A model generated the notes under the pieces. It had not been told where the DNA came from, did no database searches, and worked only from the letters and a program-made list of their open reading frames with translations. The translations under genes and the position numbers were made by a program. From Coxiellaceae bacterium (GTDB lineage Bacteria > Pseudomonadota > Gammaproteobacteria > UBA9339), in NCBI GenBank assembly GCA_003142435.1, contig PLMI01000120.1:7283-12527 (forward strand): a stretch of 5,245 nucleotides of DNA, read 5' to 3'. How positions within the stretch are numbered: the stretch's first letter is position 1; every line of letters starts with the position of its first letter. This document shows positions 1-5,059 of this stretch, one piece after another.

Positions 1-433
1 CATCGTATTTTATTTGATATTTAATCAATAATATTCGCAGCTCATCTTCATAGGTTCGCATTTTATGATGTTCAGACTGATTTACTATATAAGCCTTAAC
101 AGTATCCAATAATCCATGGCCTATAGAAAAAATGCCATATCCATTTTGCCAATGAAATTTCTGTAAATCTGGAATTTTATTTTTTATGAATTTTGTCGAA
201 GCAATTTTTATTTTTCCGACTAAATCTGAGGAGGTAATTATTCTTGATAACCTACATAAAATATGAATATGATTTTCTATTCCGCCAATTTCATATGGGT
301 AACATTCATAACCGCGAAGAGTTGCCGCAATGTATGGATATAGCTCAGAACAAATTTTACTGTCTAATAGCTTTTCACGATTTTTAGTGCTAAAAACGAT
401 GTGAATTATAACATATGATAACGATTGCGACAT
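1..433 (-). CDS. REP-associated (IS200/IS605-like) HUH tyrosine transposase, 3' end cut by window edge
   Basis: The minus strand reads open from ATG at 433 to the left edge, giving 144 residues with no internal stop. The protein looks like the single-domain Y1 transposases of the IS200/IS605 and RAYT group. These cut and join single-stranded DNA next to hairpins through a covalent tyrosine link. Visible motifs are an N-terminal strand plus STKNRE (about 15-20), the HUH metal-binding motif H55-I56-H57 within ENHIHIL, the segment FHWQNGYGIFSI (93-104), and helix AYIVNQSEHH. Y115 is the likely catalytic tyrosine and Q119 the usual third metal ligand. The last visible residues, IKYD, match where related proteins have about five more residues, so the gene is probably nearly complete. 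The ATG is preceded by an in-frame TGA six codons upstream, and no strong ribosome-binding site is seen. REP-like hairpins lie 107 bases upstream, as expected for a RAYT. No tnpB partner is visible. The family call is firm; mobility and RAYT status are inferred. Confidence 0.88.
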   Translation of the reverse strand, partial: MSQSLSYVIIHIVFSTKNREKLLDSKICSELYPYIAATLRGYECYPYEIGGIENHIHILCRLSRIITSSDLVGKIKIASTKFIKNKIPDLQKFHWQNGYGIFSIGHGLLDTVKAYIVNQSEHHKMRTYEDELRILLIKYQIKYD

Positions 434-707
434 AACTGGTCTAATTAATCATATATAAATTATTAAGAAGATTTATGTATTATTTTTGTTTTATGGATAC
501 TTGCAATACCGTGATTGATAAAATTTTGTAATAATTGGGTTTGCTCTTTCAGAGCAAAATTATTGGGGAACCATATCAACCCCAGGGTTGCGGTCGCAAA
601 AAACGCGATCCTCGCCCTGGGCTGTCATTGGATTGACCTTTCAGGTCAAAAGACAAAAAGAGAGGTTAATAAGTATGAAAAAAATATCGTATGTTTTTAA
701 TTGCTTA
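434..707. other. Intergenic region between transposase and MITE-like element
   Basis: No convincing gene is present. Positions 434-535 are AT-rich leader sequence of the transposase without a clear promoter. Positions 540-649 hold the REP-like cluster described separately. At 675-707 there is an ATG after a GAGAGG-like site (660-665) that opens a short frame, MKKISYVFNCL. It runs into the inserted element and stops after 25 codons. An open frame across 515-700 exists only because it reads through the palindromes, and it has no family resemblance. Confidence 0.6.
540..649 (+). repeat. REP-like palindrome cluster, copy A
   Basis: Three hairpins lie in a row. First is TTTGCTCT-TTC-AGAGCAAA (540-558). 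Second is a bulged hairpin closed by CCCAGGG (581-587) and CCCTGGG (615-621), with inner stem GGTCGC/GCGATC (592-597/605-610, one G-T pair) around an AAAAAAC loop. Third is TTGACCT-TTC-AGGTCAA (633-649). Both outer hairpins share the tip CTTTCAG. The segment from about 580 onward recurs inverted at 2211-2278. The position next to a HUH transposase of the RAYT type suggests the repeat is a substrate of that family. That link is inference from known RAYT/REP pairing. Confidence 0.82.
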
Positions 708-720
708 CTTTGTACGGTAC

Positions 721-904
721 AAAAAATTAAATTTCTGCCACAATATTGTTGAAGAATACACAAAATCCAGCCTTAAACTTATTTGTGGCACAGATTTTGC
801 AACGCGTGAATTGAGCCAGGTTATTTGACGAAAGTAAAGCGCAGCCCGAGGGACGAGGGCGAGCCATTTCGTCAAATAATTTGGCGAAATTCACATAAGT
901 TGCA
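721..904 (+). repeat. Long-hairpin repeat, copy 1
   Basis: This 184-bp segment matches 5060-5245 with few differences and in the same orientation. It contains two foldable units. The first is TGCCACAA (736-743) with TTGTGGCA (783-790) around a 39-base loop. The second is a nested hairpin from 793 to 909: GATTTTGCAAC pairs with GTTGCAAAATC, then GTGAATT with AATTCAC, then a stem of about 19 pairs (815-833 with 867-885, two G-T pairs). A 33-base tip (834-866) has an inner GCCC/GGGC stem. The element ends 56 bases beyond the dinB stop and lies antisense to dinB. It could be a palindromic mobile repeat or a structured RNA; the sequence alone does not decide. Confidence 0.85.
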
Positions 905-909
905 AAATC
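793..909. other. 117-base nested hairpin (possible structured RNA or cruciform)
   Basis: The stem is built of 11 pairs (793-803 with 899-909), an asymmetric 2x4 internal loop, 7 pairs (806-812 with 888-894), a 2x2 mismatch, and 19 near-continuous pairs to 833/867. The loop 834-866 is identical in both copies of the repeat and carries a tandem heptamer, CGAGGGA then CGAGGGC (847-860). The structure is not followed by a T-run on either strand, so it is not a typical intrinsic terminator. It may fold in RNA from either strand. Confidence 0.75.
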
Positions 910-960
910 AAATAGTTTTTTGTACCGTACAAAAAAATTGCTTATATCAAATTGAGGTTG

Positions 961-2178
961 TTATATCGTCTGCCGATGCCCTTTCGGTTTCCACGAAGGA
1001 GATATAACATTTGGCATCGTAGAGCGCTCTAGCATAGTCGCAGGAATTATTGTATACCCGCCAAATTTATCATTCACTGCATCTAATGTTTTATTTAAAG
1101 CAAATCTACGCCTGTCATTTTCTACAAATAAATCTAATTGATAGCTTTTTGGCATCGGATCTAATGCTGTAACCTGAACTTGCCAAACAGGATCTTTGCG
1201 CCAATTATCCTCAATAAATTCCTTACACATTTGATAAATATCACGGCCGTCATCTGTTGGAATTACAAGTTTATATTTCTCAGAGAGCCATCCCTCCTCA
1301 ACACTTAACCCAACGTAAAATTTTTGCGCCTCCATTTCATGGCGGCGTAAACGCGCTGCCAACTTAGTACTCATATGCAGCAAATACATTAAAATAGTAT
1401 TTTTATCTCGCGTTCTCGGCGGCAAAACTTTTCCATGCCCCATTGATTTTGGCGGGGCATCTTCGGTAATAATAGGCTCTGGATCTAACCCCTGGCACAT
1501 CAACCAAATGCGCCTTCCTAAATTGCCAAATCTTTTCGCTAAAATACTAATAGGAATTTTTTCTATATCTTTACAAGTATAAACGCCATATTGCGCTAAA
1601 AAATTACCAATACCCTCTGCAATGCCGCAAAGTTCTGTAACTTTAACATCTCGCAAACGATCTCTTGCTTCCCATGGCGGAATTACAGTAAACCCGTCTG
1701 GTTTTTTTTGCTTTGCCGCAAATTTTGCCGTGGTTTTATCGCCGCTTATACCAATTGAGCATAAAACATTAGCCGCCTCTAAAACTTTCTTTTTTACCAT
1801 TTTTCCAATGGTAATAGGATCGCCATACAATCTCTGACAATTAGTAACATCTAAAAATGCTTCATCTACGGAAAAAATTTCTAAATCAGGAGTTATATCA
1901 TGCAATGCTTCCATGATATTCGATGAAATTTCTGCATAACGATAAGGACGGCTTGAGCGTTGAATGATATTGGGGCACAATTTTTTTGCCTCATAAATGC
2001 GCATTCCTGTTTTGATGCCGTAAGCTCTCGCCTCGTATGAACAAGTAATGATGCATGTTCCCTGATCGCCATTAGTAATCACAACCGGCTGCCCCTGTAA
2101 CTCGGGATAATCCAATTGCTCTACTGAGGCAAAAAAAGCATTCATGTCAACTAAAATAATAGCTCTTGACCAAAACAT
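961..2178 (-). CDS. dinB: DNA polymerase IV-type Y-family translesion polymerase
   Basis: Y-family polymerases copy past damaged template bases at low fidelity. From ATG 2178 the product has 405 residues, against about 350 for E. coli DinB. Palm motifs are IILVDMNAFFASVE with metal ligand D11 and a probable steric-gate F16, then YEARAYGI (about 48-55), then SVDEAFLD with D105 and E106. GISGDKTTAKFAA (143-155) and KKPDG follow, then a helix-hairpin-helix around CGIAEGIGNFLAQYGV (184-199). The little finger begins near KSMGHGKVLPP (about 244-254). QLDLF (347-351) is a clear beta-clamp binding motif, and a tail of about 54 residues follows it. The frame stays open upstream to TTG 2226, but those 16 codons read through a REP hairpin. 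The ATG has TTTAGG just upstream, so I choose it. No LexA-like box is visible. The start is 197 bases after punA on the same strand, so partial co-transcription is possible. Family call is very secure; DinB rather than another Y-family branch is likely. Confidence 0.93.
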   Translation of the reverse strand: MFWSRAIILVDMNAFFASVEQLDYPELQGQPVVITNGDQGTCIITCSYEARAYGIKTGMRIYEAKKLCPNIIQRSSRPYRYAEISSNIMEALHDITPDLEIFSVDEAFLDVTNCQRLYGDPITIGKMVKKKVLEAANVLCSIGISGDKTTAKFAAKQKKPDGFTVIPPWEARDRLRDVKVTELCGIAEGIGNFLAQYGVYTCKDIEKIPISILAKRFGNLGRRIWLMCQGLDPEPIITEDAPPKSMGHGKVLPPRTRDKNTILMYLLHMSTKLAARLRRHEMEAQKFYVGLSVEEGWLSEKYKLVIPTDDGRDIYQMCKEFIEDNWRKDPVWQVQVTALDPMPKSYQLDLFVENDRRRFALNKTLDAVNDKFGGYTIIPATMLERSTMPNVISPSWKPKGHRQTI

Positions 2179-2375
2179 TTTTATACCTAAAAAATAATTT
2201 TTCCGCCAGCTGGCCTGAAAGGCCAACCCAATTACAGCCCAGGGTAAGATCGCGTTTTTTGCGAGCGTAACCCTGGGGGAGAGTTAGCAACTGCCTAATT
2301 TTAACGAAGAGCGATGATGGAAAAACTACAATGCTAATTAAAAATTAATTACAATAAAAACATAAATAACAATTG
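2179..2375. other. Intergenic region between punA and dinB
   Basis: This 197-base gap holds the inverted REP-like copy at 2211-2278. Between the REP and the dinB ATG only about 32 AT-rich bases remain, with the probable ribosome-binding site TTTAGG and no convincing -35/-10 pair. Positions 2281-2375, after the punA stop, are AT-rich and contain an all-A/T inverted repeat (TAATTA, 2335-2340 and 2346-2351). No GC-rich terminator hairpin with a T-run was found on the minus strand. Confidence 0.6.
2211..2278 (-). repeat. REP-like palindrome cluster, copy B (inverted)
   Basis: Read on the minus strand this matches copy A (about 580-649) almost base for base: CCCAGGG, the AAAAAACGCGATC core, CCCTGGGCTGT, then a hairpin with the CTTTCAG tip. 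On the plus strand the pieces are TGGCCT-GAA-AGGCCA (2211-2225), CCCAGGG (2238-2244) and CCCTGGG (2271-2277). Where copy A has the stem TTGACCT/AGGTCAA, copy B has TGGCCT/AGGCCA, a compensated A-T to G-C change. The upstream GCTCT-TTC-AGAGC hairpin of copy A is absent here. It lies in the leader of dinB. Confidence 0.82.
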
Positions 2376-3200
2376 CTATTTAACCCCTTCCTCAAGAAAC
2401 GCTAAAAATAATTTCGCCAAGTTATCTACGGCCATTTTTGCGCCGCGTAAGGTTTGCTCGTGGCTAAGTGTTTCCGGATTTAATCCTGCGGCAAGATTGG
2501 TGATAGCGCAAACAGTAATAACCTTTAGCCCACAATGTCGAGCTATAATCGTTTCAGGAACTGTCGACATGCCAGTTGCGTCAGCACCCATTGTTCGATA
2601 AGCGCGAATTTCAGCGGGGCTTTCAAATGTTGGACCTGAAGTTGCAATATAAACGCCTTTATACAAAGTAATATTACGTTTTTTTGCGATAGCCAGCATT
2701 TTACTACGCAATTCGCTGTCGTAAGCATTTTCCATTGAAACAAAACGATCACCAAATTCATCATCGTTTTTGCCAATCAGAGGATTGCTGAACATGAAAT
2801 TTATTTGATCTTCGACAACCATTAAACTGCCAGTACCCATTTCTTCACGTAAAGAACCAACGGCGTTAGTAGTTAAAATCATTTCACAACCTAAAAGCTT
2901 TAAGGTGCGTATAATTGTTTTCAAAACCTCCATGCAATTGCCGCCTTCATAAGTATGCGACCGCCCTTCCAAACACACGACGGGCACACCTTTCAATATA
3001 CCGACATGCATCATTTTGGCGTGCCCAGCAACACTAGACACGCTAAAACAAGGCAATTCTTCATAAGGAATTTTAATGGCATTTTCAATTTGGCTAGAAA
3101 TAACGCCAAGACCTGACCCCAAGATCATTCCTATTTTAGGGGTAAAATTATTAGTACGCTTTTTTATAATTGCAGCCGCTTCTTTTGCAAATGTTGTCAT
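2376..3200 (-). CDS. punA: Purine-nucleoside phosphorylase (trimeric PNP / PunA-XapA family)
   Basis: The enzyme splits purine (deoxy)nucleosides with phosphate into free base and (deoxy)ribose-1-phosphate, in the cytosol. The 274 residues match the usual length of the trimeric PNP family. Motifs in order: phosphate-binding ILGSGLG (26-32), GRSHTYEG (79-86, H82), TTNAVGS (110-116), GPTFESPAE (189-197, E193 in the base-binding site), GADATGMSTVPE (205-216, M211 and S212), and ITN (233-235, N235). Spacing of E193, M211 and N235 fits human PNP E201, M219 and N243 with a constant offset of eight. Overall it resembles E. coli XapA as I recall it, so xanthosine or a broad 6-oxopurine range is possible and the symbol is only a family label. 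The ATG is 2 bases after the cdd stop, and a GGAG (3208-3211) inside the last cdd codons is spaced 7 bases from it. That indicates a translationally linked operon. Stop is TAG. Confidence 0.93.
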   Translation of the reverse strand: MTTFAKEAAAIIKKRTNNFTPKIGMILGSGLGVISSQIENAIKIPYEELPCFSVSSVAGHAKMMHVGILKGVPVVCLEGRSHTYEGGNCMEVLKTIIRTLKLLGCEMILTTNAVGSLREEMGTGSLMVVEDQINFMFSNPLIGKNDDEFGDRFVSMENAYDSELRSKMLAIAKKRNITLYKGVYIATSGPTFESPAEIRAYRTMGADATGMSTVPETIIARHCGLKVITVCAITNLAAGLNPETLSHEQTLRGAKMAVDNLAKLFLAFLEEGVK

Positions 3201-3202
3201 TA

Positions 3203-3607
3203 TTATTCTCCGATATTTTTAAGATGTTCCGGACCAAAAGATTTTGGCAACAGCTCCTCGATATTTGCAGTTTCAACAACTTTGTCATTTGCACAAAGGT
3301 AAACAGGAGCATCATCAGCTATGAATTCGCGCATAAATTGTCTGCATCTGCCGCAAGGCGTACAAAGTTCTTTACCAGTACCAACCACAAGAATTGATTT
3401 AATGCGTTTTCTACCCGCAGCAATCATAGCACCGATAGCATTGACCTCGGCGCAAATCGTTACCCCAAAAGCGGCATTTTCGACATTACAACCAACATAC
3501 AAAGTGTCGTCTTCAGCTAATACGCAAGCGCCGACAAGGTATTTTGAATAAGGAGCATACGCATTTTTTTTCGCTTGTAATGCCTTTTCCAACATAGTTT
3601 GCATCAT
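3203..3607 (-). CDS. cdd: Cytidine deaminase (short, tetrameric type)
   Basis: It hydrolyses cytidine and deoxycytidine to uridine and deoxyuridine in pyrimidine salvage. The 134 residues fit the short homotetrameric class. Motifs: YAPYSKYLVGA near the N-terminus, substrate-binding GCNVENAAFG (39-48), ICAEVNAI with zinc ligand C52 and proton-shuttling E54, and PCGRCRQ (84-90) with zinc ligands C85 and C88. The residue after the catalytic Glu is V55, where many short enzymes have Arg (Bacillus R56). Two adjacent ATGs (3607 and 3604) could start the protein. AGAGG upstream is six bases from the first, so I use 3607, but the difference is one residue. It is the first gene of the cdd-punA pair, read from a near-consensus promoter at 3642-3670. 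All zinc and catalytic residues are present, so it should be active. Confidence 0.95.
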   Translation of the reverse strand: MMQTMLEKALQAKKNAYAPYSKYLVGACVLAEDDTLYVGCNVENAAFGVTICAEVNAIGAMIAAGRKRIKSILVVGTGKELCTPCGRCRQFMREFIADDAPVYLCANDKVVETANIEELLPKSFGPEHLKNIGE

Positions 3608-3641
3608 AAATCACCTCTTTTACTCTAAAAAAATAAAAGGA

Positions 3642-3670
3642 ATTGTACTTATGCAAAAGCATAGGGTCAA
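3642..3670 (-). promoter_or_regulatory. Predicted sigma-70 promoter of cdd-punA
   Basis: On the minus strand TTGACC (3670-3665) and TACAAT (3647-3642) are separated by 17 bases, each one base off consensus. Transcription would begin near 3635, giving a leader of roughly 28 bases with AGAGG before the cdd ATG. The palindrome TATGC-AAAA-GCATA (3650-3663) fills the spacer. Confidence 0.78.
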
Positions 3671-3688
3671 GATCAGCAAGCTATGCAA
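3650..3688. promoter_or_regulatory. Candidate operator: TATGCAA repeats between divergent promoters
   Basis: A 14-base palindrome, TATGCAAAAGCATA (3650-3663), lies between the -10 and -35 of the cdd promoter. A second TATGCAA (3682-3688) is 32 bases further on, about three helical turns. GCATAG (3659-3664) and CTATGC (3681-3686) also form an inverted pair. A repressor here would block cdd directly and could reach the pepT -35 at 3694. The TTGCAT content recalls half-sites of the nucleoside regulator CytR, but no regulator gene is in the window, so the assignment is speculative. Confidence 0.4.
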
Positions 3689-3693
3689 TACCT

Positions 3694-3721
3694 TTGACTT
3701 CATTTAAAACGACGTTATACT
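3694..3721 (+). promoter_or_regulatory. Predicted sigma-70 promoter of pepT
   Basis: TTGACT (3694-3699) and TATACT (3716-3721) are 16 bases apart, each one base off consensus. The expected start of transcription is near 3728. This supports the ATG at 3758 as the pepT start, because the upstream TTG at 3737 would leave only about nine leader bases and no ribosome-binding site. Confidence 0.75.
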
Positions 3722-3757
3722 AAACATTTAGGCTAATTGAAGGGATCGGGACGTGCT

Positions 3758-5038
3758 ATGCAAAACTTCATAAAACAAAACAGCAGCAGCTTTGCCAATT
3801 TAATTTTAGAAAAATTTTTGCGTTATGTGGCAGTAGATACTCAATCCAAAGAAGATAGCAATACCTATCCCAGCACAGAAAAACAATTAGACCTAGCGAA
3901 AATTTTATTTGCAGAATTAAAGGTCTTAGGAATAAAAAATGTCACGCTAAACAATTATGGCTATGTAATCGCTTCTATTCCAAGTAATTTGCCACAAGAA
4001 AAAGCAAGCAAAGCTTCCGCCATTGCCTTCATTGCGCATCTTGATACAAGCCCCGCCGTTAGCGGCATGAATGTCCGCCCACAAATCATTAAAAACTATC
4101 AGGGCGGAAATATTACGCTCTCTGGAGATAAATCCATCGTCATCAGCCCCGAGGAAAGTAAAGGCTTAAAACTTTGCCTTGGACACGATATTGTAACCTC
4201 AGATGGAACAACGCTTCTTGGCGCAGACGATAAGGCAGGCATTGCCATAATTATGGCAATGGCAGAACTTTTCACCAAAAATCCAACCATTCCTCACAGT
4301 GAAATCAAAATTGTTTTTACTCCAGATGAAGAAGTCGGCGCCGGAACTAAATTCTTTGACACCAAAAATTTCGGAACGAAATTTGCTTACACGATAGATG
4401 GCGAACATGCTCCAATAATAAATAAAGAAACTTTCAGCGCTGACACTGCCATAGTTACGGTCTATGGTAAAGACATACACCCAGGATCCGCAAAAAATAT
4501 TATGGTTAACTCTGTTCGAGTTATATCTGACATAATAAAAAAATTGCCCAAAGAAATTGCTCCGGAGACCACAGAAAACTATGAGCCCTACCTTCACCCG
4601 TATATTTTAGAAGGAAATGTCGCTAAATCTACGATTAAAATTTTACTGCGCGACTTCAAAACCGAAGGGTTGGCGCATTTAAAAAAAATTATTGAAAAAA
4701 TAATTACAGAAGTACAGGCAACTTATCCCAAAACAAAAATTGAATTAGAGGTCGTTGAGGGATATAGAAATATGCATGATGATTTAGAAAAAGATCCCCG
4801 CATCACCGATTACCTGGAAAAAGCTGTTGCAAAAACCGGATTGAAGCCTGAGTGGAAACCGATTCGCGGAGGAACTGATGGTTCCAAGTTAACAGCGGAA
4901 GGAATTCTTACTCCCAATATTTTTACCGGCGGCGACAATTTCCATAGTAAAACTGAATGGGTATCAGTGCAAGGAATGCAAAAATCACTTGAAACCGTGC
5001 TTTATTTAATTGAAATATGGACAGAAACTCCTAAATAG
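3758..5038 (+). CDS. pepT: Peptidase T (tripeptide aminopeptidase, M20B family)
   Basis: PepT is a cytosolic two-zinc aminopeptidase that removes the N-terminal residue of tripeptides, a late step of peptide use. From ATG 3758 it has 426 residues (E. coli about 408); the extra length is an N-terminal stretch before LEKFLRYVAVDTQS. Visible M20 residues, numbered from this ATG: HLDTSP with H94 and D96, LLGADDKAG with bridging D157, FTPDEEVG with E191 (general base) and E192, TIDGE with D214, and NFHSKTEW with H396. HPGSA (242-246) in the lid/dimer domain and RGGTDGS (371-377) are also present. All metal ligands and the catalytic Glu are intact. The frame opens at TTG 3737, but the ATG has CGGGA six bases upstream and fits the promoter. 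It is transcribed away from cdd, and 21 bases after its stop the second long-hairpin repeat begins. No terminator is evident before it. Confidence 0.95.
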   Translation: MQNFIKQNSSSFANLILEKFLRYVAVDTQSKEDSNTYPSTEKQLDLAKILFAELKVLGIKNVTLNNYGYVIASIPSNLPQEKASKASAIAFIAHLDTSPAVSGMNVRPQIIKNYQGGNITLSGDKSIVISPEESKGLKLCLGHDIVTSDGTTLLGADDKAGIAIIMAMAELFTKNPTIPHSEIKIVFTPDEEVGAGTKFFDTKNFGTKFAYTIDGEHAPIINKETFSADTAIVTVYGKDIHPGSAKNIMVNSVRVISDIIKKLPKEIAPETTENYEPYLHPYILEGNVAKSTIKILLRDFKTEGLAHLKKIIEKIITEVQATYPKTKIELEVVEGYRNMHDDLEKDPRITDYLEKAVAKTGLKPEWKPIRGGTDGSKLTAEGILTPNIFTGGDNFHSKTEWVSVQGMQKSLETVLYLIEIWTETPK

Positions 5039-5059
5039 TTTAGAAACAATAGTTAAAAT

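Larger units (their letters stand above)
708..935. mobile_element. Candidate MITE-like insertion with inverted repeats and 9-bp direct repeat
   Basis: An exact 18-bp inverted repeat, TTTGTACGGTACAAAAAA at 709-726 and its complement at 916-933, encloses about 190 bp. The direct repeat AATTGCTTA sits just outside on both sides (699-707 and 936-944), as a target-site duplication would. No protein is encoded inside; a frame from 825 onward reads through the hairpin and resembles nothing known to me. The interior is the long-hairpin repeat copy 1. The second copy (5060 onward) lacks the left inverted repeat, so the 18-bp ends may belong to a separate layer or may have been lost there. Adenine runs at the right edge leave the boundary uncertain by a base or two. 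Confidence 0.6.

Noticed and set aside
515..700. A 61-codon open frame across the REP-like cluster
   Set aside because: Its residues come from palindromes; it has no recognisable domain or conserved context.
793..909. The long hairpin as an intrinsic terminator for dinB or pepT
   Set aside because: There is no T-run directly after the stem on either strand, and the stem is far longer and less GC-rich at its base than typical terminators.
825..1007. A 60-codon open frame reading through the long hairpin into the dinB 3' end
   Set aside because: It consists of repeat sequence plus antisense of dinB, has no ribosome-binding site fitting its start, and copy 2 of the repeat has an arm insertion that would shift it.
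2335..2351. TAATTA inverted repeat downstream of punA as terminator
   Set aside because: The stem is only A-T pairs and weak; such sequences are common by chance in this AT-rich DNA.
2179..2375. A LexA-type SOS box upstream of dinB
   Set aside because: I found neither a CTGT-N8-ACAG nor a GAAC/GTTC-type palindrome in this gap.
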